NCBI GenBank assembly: GCA_963775875.1
Contig: CAVZKP010000031.1
Location: forward strand, 1 to 64,000
Reading direction: 5' to 3'
DNA from: AP-15 sp963775875
GTDB taxonomy: Bacteria > Pseudomonadota > Alphaproteobacteria > ATCC43930 > CGMCC-115725
DNA length: 64,000 nt
Part shown: piece by piece, positions 39,960 to 48,603 of the stretch
Position numbering within the stretch: position 1 is the stretch's first letter
Layout: every line of letters starts with the position of its first letter
Notes under the pieces: generated by a model
Told to the model about the DNA's origin: nothing
Database searches by the model: none
The model's input: only the letters and a program-made list of their open reading frames with translations
Made by a program: the position numbers and the translations under genes

Positions 39960-40526
39960 GTGTTTCTGCGCGCCCGATACGGCGGAAAGCGGGGGTTCGT
40001 TTGCCACTTGCGGGCGCTCGCCTTGATGCGGCTCGGCTGCTTGCGGCGCTATCGAGCGGTGAACTGGCCGCAGGTGGAGCGCCTCGTCTTTGTCTGCAAG
40101 GGCAATATCTGCCGCAGCGCATATGCCCAGGCCAAGGCTGCCTCCGATGGCTTTCCCGCCGTCTCTTTCGGGATCGAGGCGACCCCGGGCGCCGCTGCCG
40201 ACGACAGCGCGATCGCCTATGCCGAAGCCCGCAAGATCTCCCTGCGAACCCACCGCACCACATCTTTGCCAAGCTACTGCGCCCGGCTGGGCGACCTGCT
40301 GGTCTGCATGGAACCCGCCCATGCGGCGCTCGTCGGCAAAATCTTCGCGCGGCAGGGTCTGCAGATCACCTTGCTGGGGTTGTGGTCGCAGCCGCGGCGG
40401 CCCTGGTTGTTCGACCCCTACGGCGCATGCCGCGGCTATTGGGGCACCGCTCTCGACATCATTGATAGCGGGGTAGAGCACATCACCGGCCTGATCAAAC
40501 ACAGCCGGGAGGGCGGCGCGCCGTGA
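39960..40526 (+). CDS. Low-molecular-weight protein tyrosine phosphatase family
   Basis: The active-site P-loop LVFVCKGNICRSAYAQ is the LMW-PTP CxGNxCRS variant, and the late LFDPYGACRGYW carries the general-acid Asp-Pro. The start is uncertain: the frame opens at an ATG at 39819, but residues before the GTG at 39960 look non-coding. The GTG has AGAGGA upstream, and ATG 40026 would still keep the whole fold. Its TGA overlaps the GTG start of an ATP-grasp gene by four bases. Such phosphatases often act in exopolysaccharide export control, which fits the deacetylase gene that follows. Confidence 0.85.
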   Translation: MFLRARYGGKRGFVCHLRALALMRLGCLRRYRAVNWPQVERLVFVCKGNICRSAYAQAKAASDGFPAVSFGIEATPGAAADDSAIAYAEARKISLRTHRTTSLPSYCARLGDLLVCMEPAHAALVGKIFARQGLQITLLGLWSQPRRPWLFDPYGACRGYWGTALDIIDSGVEHITGLIKHSREGGAP

Positions 40527-41722
40527 CGCCGCAGAACCGCTCCGCTTACGCCGTCCTCGTCCCGTCGGCGCATTCGACTGCCGCAATCGGCGTCATTCGC
40601 TCGCTCGGCAAAGCGGGATACCGGGTCCATGCGGCGGCGGCGGAGCCGGTCGCGCTGGGATTGCGTTCCCGCTATGCCGCGCAGCGCGTCGTTCATCCGC
40701 CAACCGGCTCCCCGGCGTTTGCGAGCTGGTTTGCCGATTATGTCCAACGCCATCAGATCGCAATGATCATTCCCGGTGGCGGGTTTCATCCGTCCCACCC
40801 GGTCTTGCGCGACTACGCCCGGCTGTTCCCGATCGGCAGCGATCCGGCGGCGCTCGAAGCGACTTTGTCCAAAGCCGAACTCTTTGCCCGATTGGCGCAA
40901 GGCGGCAAAGCGCACCGGGCAAATCTGCCGCCGCTGCTGCTGGTCGATTTCGACCGGGACCTGCCTGCCGAAGTCGAACTCGCCGAGCTTCCGGCGCCAT
41001 TGTTCATCAAGCTCGATGCTGCGCTGGCCCGAGACGGCGCCGGCGATTTGGTCATTCGGGTCGACAACGCGGCCGAGGCCCGGCGCCGGCTGGAACCGCT
41101 GGCCGCGCGCTACCGCAAGGCGGTGGTGCAGGGATATGTTCCGGGCCGCGGCGCCGGGGTGTTCTTGTTGCGCTGGAACCGGCAGATTCGCGCACGAATG
41201 ATGCATCTGCGCCTGCATGAGATGCCCCATACCGGCGGCGCCTCCTCGCTGCGCCGGACCTGGTGGCATCAGGCGATGATGCGCGATGCCGAGCTGAAAC
41301 TGACGCATCTCGATTGGCAGGGCGTGGCCATGGTGGAGTACCGCTGGGATGCGGCGACCGATCGTTTTTATCTGATGGAGATGAATCTGCGCTTTTGGGG
41401 ATCGTTGCATCTGGCGCTGTTTGCCGGGGTCGATTTTCCCCGGCTCTTGGCCGACGCCTTCTTCTTCGACGAAATTCCGGAAAATGTTGTCGAGAATACA
41501 AAACAGGTAATCTGCCGGAATACCTTGCCGTTCGAGCTCGGCTACCTGGTTTCCCTTTGGCGCGACCGGGATGTCCCGCTTGTGCGCAAGCTGTACGCCG
41601 GCCTCGAAGCCGTTACGCTCAGTCTGAACCCGCGGGTTCGCAACGATCTGCTTTTTCCAGGAGACCGAAAGCTGTTTTTTGCGCGGCTGAAAGATCTGGC
41701 GACTGGTACTTACCATATCTAG
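40523..41722 (+). CDS. ATP-grasp enzyme of unknown substrate
   Basis: This 399-residue protein starts with GTG at 40523, coupled to the phosphatase by a GTGA overlap. An N-terminal pre-ATP-grasp domain (AVLVPSAHSTAAIGVIRSLG; MIIPGGGFHP) precedes an ATP-binding core: LPAPLFIKLDAAL for the Lys strand, VVQGYVPGRGAGVFLL, and the Mg-binding Glu/Asn segment YLMEMNLRFWGSLHLAL. It resembles carbamoyl-phosphate-synthase-like or D-Ala-D-Ala-ligase-like ligases that join a carboxylate and an amine. Neither substrate is evident. The context (phosphatase, polysaccharide deacetylase) suggests decoration of a cell-surface glycan. Confidence 0.85.
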   Translation: MTPQNRSAYAVLVPSAHSTAAIGVIRSLGKAGYRVHAAAAEPVALGLRSRYAAQRVVHPPTGSPAFASWFADYVQRHQIAMIIPGGGFHPSHPVLRDYARLFPIGSDPAALEATLSKAELFARLAQGGKAHRANLPPLLLVDFDRDLPAEVELAELPAPLFIKLDAALARDGAGDLVIRVDNAAEARRRLEPLAARYRKAVVQGYVPGRGAGVFLLRWNRQIRARMMHLRLHEMPHTGGASSLRRTWWHQAMMRDAELKLTHLDWQGVAMVEYRWDAATDRFYLMEMNLRFWGSLHLALFAGVDFPRLLADAFFFDEIPENVVENTKQVICRNTLPFELGYLVSLWRDRDVPLVRKLYAGLEAVTLSLNPRVRNDLLFPGDRKLFFARLKDLATGTYHI

Positions 41723-42011
41723 CAGTATAAACCCGCGACTTTCGACCGTCGCTCCCCGCTCCTGTCATCCCGGCGCGGGTAGCCGCAGATAGGTGACCCT
41801 TATCTGCCATCGGCGCCGGCCTCAATGATAAAATACTTTGATAATTGGATCACTACTTTAGCCAATAAATATAGTCTGTCCGGAATACTTTATTAATACA
41901 TCTCGGCAAAATTGGGCGGATCGGCTGGCCGATCGCTCGCAAACCGACCACGGCGCGCACCGAATCCGCGGTCTACGGGAGACGGCCTGATCTCCTCCAG
42001 AGCAGGCCCGG
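41723..42011. other. AT-rich intergenic segment before the deacetylase gene
   Basis: Bases 41820-41910 are strongly AT-rich (runs such as AAAATACTTTGATAATTGG and ATAAATATAG) inside otherwise very GC-rich DNA. This is likely a promoter or a binding region, or a scar of insertion. No gene or terminator is clear. Confidence 0.6.
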
Positions 42012-43016
42012 ATGAGAGAATTGTTATTGGGAGTAGCGCGGCGATGCGGAGTATACCGCCTCGCCCGACAGGTTACGCGCAAGCATCTGCGGATCCTCGC
42101 CTATCACGGGATATGGACGACGCCGGGCTATCAGTACGGCAATCATCTGTTCATCACCCCCGAAGCCTTCGAACGCAGGATGGCGTGGCTGAAAAATTCC
42201 GGCTATCCGGTGCTGCCGCTCGATTACGCCGTGCAGCGGCTCGCCGAGGGCGCGCTGCCGGACTACTCGGTCGTCATTACCATCGATGATGGCTGGAGCT
42301 CGACCTACAGCCACATGTTGCCGGTTCTGGAAGCTCTCGGTCTGCCGGCCACGGTTTATGTCACCACCTGGTACGCCGAGAACCAGGTGCCGATCATCAA
42401 TGTCGTCATCGATTACATCCTGAAGCGAGTCGGCCAATCTGCGTCGCGGGTATCGGCTCTGACCCGCGACATCCTGCGCCAGCCTCTGGGCGAACGTCAG
42501 CGGGCATTGCGGCAACTGGCGGCCCGCTTTGATGTGAGCACCGACGAATGGTGGGAAACCCGGCAATTTCACCTGATGAACATGGCCGAAATCGGCGACG
42601 CCGCCCGTCGCGGCCTCGATATCCAATTGCACACGCATCGGCACACCATGGATGAACTCGATCGCGAGATCGCCGACAACAGAAATACCCTGGCCCGAGC
42701 CTGCGTCCGGCCGGCCTCCAGCTTTGGCCATTTCTGCTACCCGAGCGGCGAGTACGATGCTGACGATATTCCAATTCTGCGAACTGCCGGCGTCAAGTCG
42801 GCGGTGCTTGTCGATACCGGGACCAACGCCCCGACGGCGAACCCTTTCCTGCTGCGCCGCTTTCTCGACGGCCGGTCGATTTCCCAGGAATTCTTCGAAG
42901 CCTATTTAGCCGGCAGTTCGGAACTCTATGCGCGAGTTCGCCCGAAAAAGATTGCGGCGAGGGCGTCCGCTGCGGAAACCGTCGGAGACCGCGAGCGGCT
43001 ACCCGCCGGCAGCTAG
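42012..43016 (+). CDS. Polysaccharide deacetylase family protein
   Basis: This 334-residue NodB-homology protein shows LRILAYHGIW at the first strand, VVITIDDGWSSTYSHMLPVL with the catalytic-base and metal Asp pair, and QLHTHRHTMDEL with the HxxxH-type metal ligands near residue 207. FCYPSGEYDADDIPILRTAG carries the motif-3 Pro-Ser-Gly. No signal peptide is visible, so it may be cytoplasmic or act on a lipid-linked precursor. It would remove N- or O-acetyl groups from a sugar. It is third in the phosphatase/ATP-grasp/deacetylase set but separated from it by 289 bp. Confidence 0.9.
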   Translation: MRELLLGVARRCGVYRLARQVTRKHLRILAYHGIWTTPGYQYGNHLFITPEAFERRMAWLKNSGYPVLPLDYAVQRLAEGALPDYSVVITIDDGWSSTYSHMLPVLEALGLPATVYVTTWYAENQVPIINVVIDYILKRVGQSASRVSALTRDILRQPLGERQRALRQLAARFDVSTDEWWETRQFHLMNMAEIGDAARRGLDIQLHTHRHTMDELDREIADNRNTLARACVRPASSFGHFCYPSGEYDADDIPILRTAGVKSAVLVDTGTNAPTANPFLLRRFLDGRSISQEFFEAYLAGSSELYARVRPKKIAARASAAETVGDRERLPAGS

Positions 43017-43055
43017 TGGTGCGAACCAGACGCTTACTCCCGGGTAGACCTGCGT

Positions 43056-43132
43056 CGAGATTGCTTCGCTTCGCTCGCAATGACATCGTAAGTGCTTGTC
43101 ATTGCGAGGCGCACAGCGACGAAGCAATCTCG
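43056..43132. repeat. Intergenic palindromic repeat (REP-like), long inverted pair
   Basis: The sequence CGAGATTGCTTCGCTTCGCT continues to CGCAATGAC and ends at 43084. It is mirrored by GTCATTGCGAGGCGCACAGC through CAATCTCG at 43098-43132. The arms would form a long hairpin. This type is a widespread bacterial intergenic palindrome in GC-rich genomes. Confidence 0.85.
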
Positions 43133-43215
43133 GTCAAGGTACGCACCGGAGGGAATCATCTGTCTGGTCTGCACAACAGAGTGGTACAATCTGAGCGATG
43201 GTAGCTCCGCTTATT

Positions 43216-43247
43216 GTCGTCATTCCCGCGGAAGCGGGAACCCAGGG
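43216..43247. repeat. Second short palindromic intergenic repeat
   Basis: GTCATTCCCGCGGAAGCGGG followed by AACCCAGGGC is a compact imperfect palindrome (TTCCCGC/GCGGGAA). Similar units are very common between bacterial genes. The surrounding 43017-43386 segment has no gene. Confidence 0.75.
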
Positions 43248-43386
43248 CGGCCAAACACTGCGCCAGCGGCCCAGCTGCGCGGGGGTGACGGAAACGAAGA
43301 GGGTCACAACCACCGGCTGCTCGGGCGCAACCCCGCCAGCGGCATAGGGTGAGGCGGGTCGCTCCGCGCTCAGGCGGAGATCTGGT

Positions 43387-44334
43387 CTAGGGCAGGCGCG
43401 CCAGCCTTTCGGTCAGCAGCGCGTACAGCCGATCGGCGTCGACCGTGGTCAGAAAGCGGGCGTTGGCCTTGCGCCCGGTGACGCCCCACCAGTCGACCAC
43501 GGTCATCCCCAGGGTCAGCGGGCTGGCGGTCTCGACCGCGATATTGACCTCGCGCCCGGCGAACAGCGCCGGGCACAGCAGATAGGCGACGACGCATGGA
43601 TCGTGCAGCGCGGTTCCGCGCGTCCCGAACTTGCCGGCGCGGGTCTGCTCGAAAGCCGCCAGCAACGCGGCGACCGCCGGCCCGCAGCGATTGCCGAGCG
43701 CCGCCAGGGCCGCGATCCGCGGCGGCGTGCTGAGCACCTGATGGGTGACGTCGAGCGGGATCATGATCACCGGGATGCCGCTCTCGAGCACGATCTCGGC
43801 CGCATGCGGATCGGCATGGATGTTGAACTCGGCCGCCGGCGTGATGTTGCCGATCTCGAACCCGGCGCCGCCCATGACCACCAGCTCGCCGATCCGCCCG
43901 GCGATGTCGGGGGCCTTGACCAGCGCCATGGCGATGTCGGTCAGCGGCCCGAGGGCGCATACCGTGATGCTGCCGGGCTCGGCCGCGCGCAGGCTGTCGA
44001 TCAGGAAATCGACGCCGTGCAGCGCCTGCAACGGCATTGCCGGCTCCGGCAGGCGCAGCCGGTCGCGCAGCGCGTCGCCATGAATCGCCGATGCGGCCGC
44101 TTGCGGGCGGACCATCGGCCGCGCGCAGCCGGCATAAACCGCGAGATCCGGGCGGCCGGCCAGCTCGCAAACCTGCCGCGCATTGCGCGCGGTCAGCGCC
44201 AGCGGCAGGTTGCCGGCAACCGCGACAATCCCCAGCACCGCCAATTCGTCGGGCGCGGCCAGCGCCAGCAGCATCGCCACGGCATCGTCGATGCCGGGAT
44301 CGGTGTCGATGATGATCTTGCGCGGCAATCGCAT
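43387..44334 (-). CDS. Nucleoside hydrolase (ribosylhydrolase) family protein
   Basis: This 315-residue protein opens with the calcium-binding nucleoside hydrolase signature IIIDTDPGIDDAVAMLLAL. AVAGNLPLALTARNA, VCALGPLTDIAMAL, VVMGGAGFEIGNITPAAEFN and LHDPCVVAYLL are the expected blocks. It cleaves the N-glycosidic bond of nucleosides for purine/pyrimidine salvage. Base preference cannot be read. It is adjacent to a toxin-antitoxin pair with a one-base gap at the 3' end, but probably not functionally linked. Confidence 0.92.
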   Translation of the reverse strand: MRLPRKIIIDTDPGIDDAVAMLLALAAPDELAVLGIVAVAGNLPLALTARNARQVCELAGRPDLAVYAGCARPMVRPQAAASAIHGDALRDRLRLPEPAMPLQALHGVDFLIDSLRAAEPGSITVCALGPLTDIAMALVKAPDIAGRIGELVVMGGAGFEIGNITPAAEFNIHADPHAAEIVLESGIPVIMIPLDVTHQVLSTPPRIAALAALGNRCGPAVAALLAAFEQTRAGKFGTRGTALHDPCVVAYLLCPALFAGREVNIAVETASPLTLGMTVVDWWGVTGRKANARFLTTVDADRLYALLTERLARLP

Positions 44335-44772
44335 TTAGCCCAGGTCGAACGGGCTGCGAACGTCAACCCCGAGCGGGTGGAAATGACGCAGGTTCAGCGT
44401 CAACACAACCAGTTCACGCGATTTGGCAATCGCCGCGATCGCGACATCTGCGAAGCCTGGATGATGCCCGCCCGCCCGAGCTGCATCGCCGAGAGCCCCG
44501 GCAATTCGCGCCGCAGCCAAGTCAAAGGGCAGTACCCGGTCTGCGTAAAAGCTCACGATGCGTTCGAACCATCTGTCCAGTTCGTCCGCTTTGCGTCCGG
44601 ACCCAGTTCGGCGCAGTTTGCTGATGCCGGCTTCGATCTCCGCGGCGGTGATCGCGCAAAGAAACAGTTTGTCGCTGCGCTCGTCGAACCAGACGGAAAT
44701 TTCGGGAGCGATAGCCGGCCTGCTCGGGGCAAAGGCGCTCAGGACATCGGTATCGAGCAGCCATCCGGTCAC
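44335..44772 (-). CDS. PIN-domain toxin (VapC family)
   Basis: This 145-residue ribonuclease toxin starts at GTG 44772, overlapping the antitoxin stop by four bases (GTGA). Acidic metal ligands are visible in TGWLLDTDVLSAF, ITAAEIEAGISKL and GHHPGFADVAIAAIA, and VLTLNLRHFHPLGV is the typical ending. The frame is open further upstream but overlaps the antitoxin in a different reading. It probably cleaves a tRNA or rRNA when free of antitoxin. Confidence 0.9.
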   Translation of the reverse strand: MTGWLLDTDVLSAFAPSRPAIAPEISVWFDERSDKLFLCAITAAEIEAGISKLRRTGSGRKADELDRWFERIVSFYADRVLPFDLAAARIAGALGDAARAGGHHPGFADVAIAAIAKSRELVVLTLNLRHFHPLGVDVRSPFDLG

Positions 44773-45011
44773 AGATCGGCCTCGCGCAGCGGCGACAGAT
44801 CGCGCTCGATCTCCACCGCATGCGGAATCCGCATCAGCAGAGCAGCAAAGCTCGGCCTGTCGCTCGGATACAGACGGCGCGCGTCCTCCATCGGCACGAC
44901 GACTGCGGCAGGGCTGCCATATTTGGTGATGACCGTGGCCTCGCCTCGCTCGGCTGCCTCGACGACGGCGGAGAGAGTGGCTTTGGCGTCGCGCAAACGA
45001 AGAATTCTCAT
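44769..45011 (-). CDS. Type II antitoxin (Phd/YefM family) partner of VapC
   Basis: This 80-residue protein has a Phd/YefM N-terminal DNA-binding/dimer domain (MRILRLRDAKATLSAVVEAA; VITKYGSPAAVVVPMEDAR) and a C-terminal toxin-binding tail. It precedes and overlaps the PIN toxin gene, the normal order. It should autoregulate the pair through its own promoter upstream of 45011. Confidence 0.88.
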   Translation of the reverse strand: MRILRLRDAKATLSAVVEAAERGEATVITKYGSPAAVVVPMEDARRLYPSDRPSFAALLMRIPHAVEIERDLSPLREADL

Positions 45012-45088
45012 GATTTGTGCCTGTTGTGACCATCTGTAGTCACATAGCGCGCCGGTCTCGCCGCGGCAAGTGCCGGCCGGTCAGCGGC

Positions 45089-45868
45089 TCAGCGGCGCAG
45101 CACCATCAGCTTTTTGATCTCGGCGATGGCCTTGGCCGGGTTCAGGCCCTTGGGGCAGGTGCGGGTGCAGTTCATGATGGTGTGGCAGCGGTAGAGCCGG
45201 AACGGGTCTTCGAGCGCGTCGAGCCGCTCGCCGGTCGCCTCGTCGCGGCTGTCGGCGATCCAGCGATAGGCCTGCAGCAGGATCGCCGGCCCCAGATAGC
45301 GCTCGCCGTTCCACCAATAGGACGGGCAGGCGGTCGAGCAGCAGAAGCACAGGATGCATTCCCACAGCCCGTCGAGCTTGTCGCGCTCCTCGACCGATTG
45401 CGGGCGTTCGCGGTCGGGCGGCGGCGCGCTGCTGCTCTGCAGCCACGGCTCGATCGAATGGTATTGCGCGTAGAGATGGGTCAGATCGGGCACCAGATCC
45501 TTGATCACCGGCAAATGCGGCAGCGGATAGATCCGCACCGTCGCCCTTGACCTCGTCGATCGCCTTCAGACAGGCCAGCGTGTTGATGCCGTCGATGTTC
45601 ATCGCGCAGGAGCCGCAGATCCCCTCGCGGCACGAGCGGCGGAAGGTCAGCGTGGTGTCGATCTCGTTCTTGATCTTGATCAGCGCGTCGAGAACCATCG
45701 GCCCGCACTGGTCGAGATCGAGCGCAAAGTGTCGATCGCCGGGTTCTCGGCGTCGTCGGGGTTCCAGCGATAGATCTTGAACTCCCGCACCCGCTTCGCG
45801 CCGGGCGGCGCCGGATCGGTCTTGCCGGGGCCGACCTTCGAGTTTGCCGGCAGGGTGAACTCACCCAT
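45089..45868 (-). pseudogene. sdhB: Succinate dehydrogenase iron-sulfur subunit SdhB, two frame breaks
   Basis: SdhB carries the 2Fe-2S, 4Fe-4S and 3Fe-4S clusters. The N-terminus MGEFTLPANSKVGPGKTDP reads to near 45728. The frame then changes for MVLDALIKIKNEIDTTLTFR and SCREGICGSCAMNIDG, and near 45540 it changes back for IYPLPHLPVIKDLVPDLTHLY to the stop. CILCFCCSTACPSYWW and CHTIMNCTRTCPKGLNPAKA hold the other cluster cysteines. The two breaks compensate each other. All functional motifs are intact, which suggests base-calling errors rather than decay. It is last in the sdhC-D-A-B operon. Confidence 0.9.
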
Positions 45869-45870
45869 CC

Positions 45871-47669
45871 TCAGTACACCCGCGCCTTGGGCGGGAACGC
45901 CTGCACCTCGTTCGACAGGGTGTAGAGGTGAACCGGGCGGTAGCCGAGTCTTGACCGCGCCGTCGGCGTCGAGCCACACCACCGTGTGCTTCAGCCAGTC
46001 CGGTGTCGTCGCGGTCCGGGTAGTCCTCGCGCGCATGCGCGCCGCGGCTTTCGGTGCGGTTCGCCGCCGAATGCAGGGTCACCACCGCCTGCTCCAGCAG
46101 GTTTTCCAGCTCCAGCGCCTCGACCAGATCGCTGTTCCAGATCATCGAGCGGTCGGTGATGCCGAGATCGGCAAAGCTGCCGGCCACCTCGTCGATCTTG
46201 GCCACCCCTTCCTTGAGCACCTCGGCGGTGCGGAACACGGCGCAGTTGCTCTGCATCACCCGCTGCATGTCGAGCCGGATCTCGCCGGTCTTGCGCGGCG
46301 CCGTGCGAATGGCGCACCGCGTCGAGCCGATCGACCGCCTCTTCGCCGGCCGCTTGCCGCAGCGGCTTGTGCGGCGTGCCCGGCTGGACCAGCTCGGCGG
46401 CGCGATGGGCGGCGGCGCGGCCGAACACGACGATGTCGAGCAGCGAGTTGCAGCCGAGCCGGTTGGCGCCGTGCACCGAGACGCAGGCGGCCTCGCCGAT
46501 CGCCATCAGCCCGGGGACGGTGCGCTCCGGGTCGTCGGCGGTCGGGTTCAGCACCTCGCCGTGATAATTGGTCGGGATGCCGCCCATGTTGTAATGCACC
46601 GTCGGCAGCACCGGGATCGGCTCGCGGGTCACCTCGACGCCGGCAAAGATCTTCGCCGTCTCCGAGATGCCGGGCAGCCGCAGATGCAGCACCTTGGGGT
46701 CGAGATGTTCGAGGTGTAGCAGGATGTGGTCCTTGAGCGGGCCGCAGCCGCGGCCTTCGCGGATCTCGATCGTCATCGCCCGGCTGACGACGTCGCGCGA
46801 GGCCAGATCCTTGGCGTGCGGGGCGTAGCGCTCCATGAAGCGCATCGCCCTCGCTGTTGGTCATATAGCCGCCTTCGCCGCGCGCCCCCTCGGTGATCAG
46901 GCAGCCGGCGCCGTAGATGCCGGTCGGGTGGAACTGGACGAACTCCATGTCCTGCAGCGGCAGCCCGGCGCGCAGCACCATCGCATTGCCGTCGCCGGTG
47001 CAGGTATGCGCCGAGGTGCAGGAGAAATAGGTGCGCCCATAGCCGCCGGTGGCGAGGATCACCAGATGGGCGTGGAAGCGGTGCAGGCTGCCGTCTTCGA
47101 GGTTCCAGGCCATGACGCCGCGGCAGGCGCCCTCCTCGTCCATGATCAGGTCGAGCACGAAATATTCGACGAAGAACTCGGCGTTGTGCTTCAGGCATTG
47201 CTGGTAGAGCGTGTGGATCAGCGCATGCCCGGTGCGGTCGGCCGCGGCGCAGGCGCGCCGGGCCGGATCGCCGTCGCCGTAATCGGTCATGTGGCCGCCG
47301 AACGGGCGCTGATAGATCCGCCCGTCCTCGGTGCGCGAAAACGGCACGCCGAAATGTTCGAGCTCGATCACCGCCGGGATCGCGTTGCGGCACATGTATT
47401 CGATCGCGTCCTGGTCGCCGAGCCAGTCCGACCCCTTGACCGTGTCGTACATGTGCCAGCGCCAGTCGTCGTCGTCCATGTTGCCGAGCGCGGCGCTGAT
47501 CCCGCCCTGCGCCGCCACGGTATGGCTGCGGGTCGGAAACACCTTGCTGATGCAGGCGGTCTTGAGCCCGGCGACGGTGCAGCCGAGGGTCGCGCGCAGC
47601 CCGGCCCCGCCGGCGCCGACGACGACGACGTCATAGATGGTGATCGGTGATCTGATAGGCCGGCGCCAT
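45871..47669 (-). pseudogene. sdhA: Succinate dehydrogenase flavoprotein SdhA, five frame breaks
   Basis: From MAPAYQITDHH (47669) the protein is recoverable only by moving between frames at about 47637, 46844, 46303, 46001 and 45948. Segments in order include VVVVGAGGAGLRATLGCTVA (FAD), VFPTRSHTVAAQGGISAALG with the flavin-linked His, MEFVQFHPTGIYGAGCLITE, GARGEGGYMTNSEG, MGGIPTNYHGEVL, SVHGANRLGCNSLLDIVVFG and the ending YRPVHLYTLSNEVQAFPP. The restored length of about 598 residues is normal. It converts succinate to fumarate. Most breaks fit single-base insertions. The stop at 45871 is 3 bp from the sdhB ATG. Confidence 0.9.
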
Positions 47670-47687
47670 CGCGCAACTCCCGGTCGG

Positions 47688-48084
47688 CTAGCTCGCGGTT
47701 CCCAGCGCCAGGGTCAGCACGGCGACAATGCCGGCGACGGCAAAGGCGATACAGGCCAGGCGGGTGAGGATCACCAGGCCGAGCCTGGCGAGCTCGCCAT
47801 GGATATAGTCCTCGATCACCACCTGGAGCCCGAGCGATGCGTGATAAAAGGTCGCAATCAGCAGCAGCACCAGGCAGATCGCCGGCAGCGGCCGGCCGGC
47901 CCATTCCTGGACGGTGTCGAAATCGGCGCCGATCAGGCCGATAATCGCGATCGCGAACCACAGGGCGAGCGGCACCAGGGCCACCGCGGTGATCCGCTGC
48001 GACCAGCCAGTGCTCGACCCCCTCCTTCGCCGAGCCAAGGCCGATCGCCCGGCCCAGCGGCGAGCGCATCCGCGATGCCGCCAT
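47688..48084 (-). pseudogene. sdhD: Succinate dehydrogenase membrane anchor SdhD, one frame break
   Basis: The N-terminal MAASRMRSPLGRAIGLGSA and KEGVEHWL reads to about 48003. The rest (SQRITAVALVPLALWFAIAI, then two further membrane segments) reads in another frame to 47688. One extra base in CTGGCTGG accounts for it and restores the family HWxxQR motif. It anchors SdhAB in the membrane and helps bind haem b and ubiquinone. TGA of sdhC lies one base upstream of its ATG. Confidence 0.85.
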
Positions 48085-48085
48085 C

Positions 48086-48479
48086 TCAGCCGACCCAGCG
48101 CGAGATCCCGGCGACCCAGGCGATCACGGTCAGGATCGTCGCCGCGGCGACGACGATCCAGCCGCCGATATAGGTGGATCTGAGGTCGAGGCCATGGCCG
48201 GTATCCCAGACCAGATGCCGGATGCCGTTGCACAAATGATAGAACAGCGCCGCAGCTCCAGCCGAGCAGCAGCACGATCCCGAGCCACGAGCCGAGAAAA
48301 TCTGCGACCCCGGCATAGGCCTCCGGCCCCGACGCGGCGGCGACCAGCCACCACACGATCAGGATGCCGCCGGCGCTCAGCGCCACGCCGGTCGCCCGGT
48401 GCAGGATCGACAGAACCGAGGTGAGTTGCCAGCGATAGATCTGAAGGTGCGGCGACAGCGGCCGGTCGGCGGATCTCAT
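48086..48479 (-). pseudogene. sdhC: Succinate dehydrogenase cytochrome b556 subunit SdhC, one frame break
   Basis: It starts MRSADRPLSPHLQIYRWQLT, continues with the SdhC signature SVLSILHRATGVALSAGGIL and breaks near 48252 after LLLGWSC. The other frame supplies ALFYHLCNGIRHLVWDTGHG, including the haem-ligand His, and ends at GISRWVG. One extra base explains the shift. It is the first gene of the sdh operon. The region 48480-48600 upstream should hold the promoter, but no clear boxes are seen. Confidence 0.87.
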
Positions 48480-48603
48480 CTACAGCGGTCCCGGCATCGA
48501 CATTCCTCGGCAGTGCGGCGGCGGCCCGGTATCAACCAGGCAGCGTGGGTGACTTAGACCGCGCTCTCGAGAGTGTCAACGCACGCCCGTGCGCGGCAGC
48601 GCT

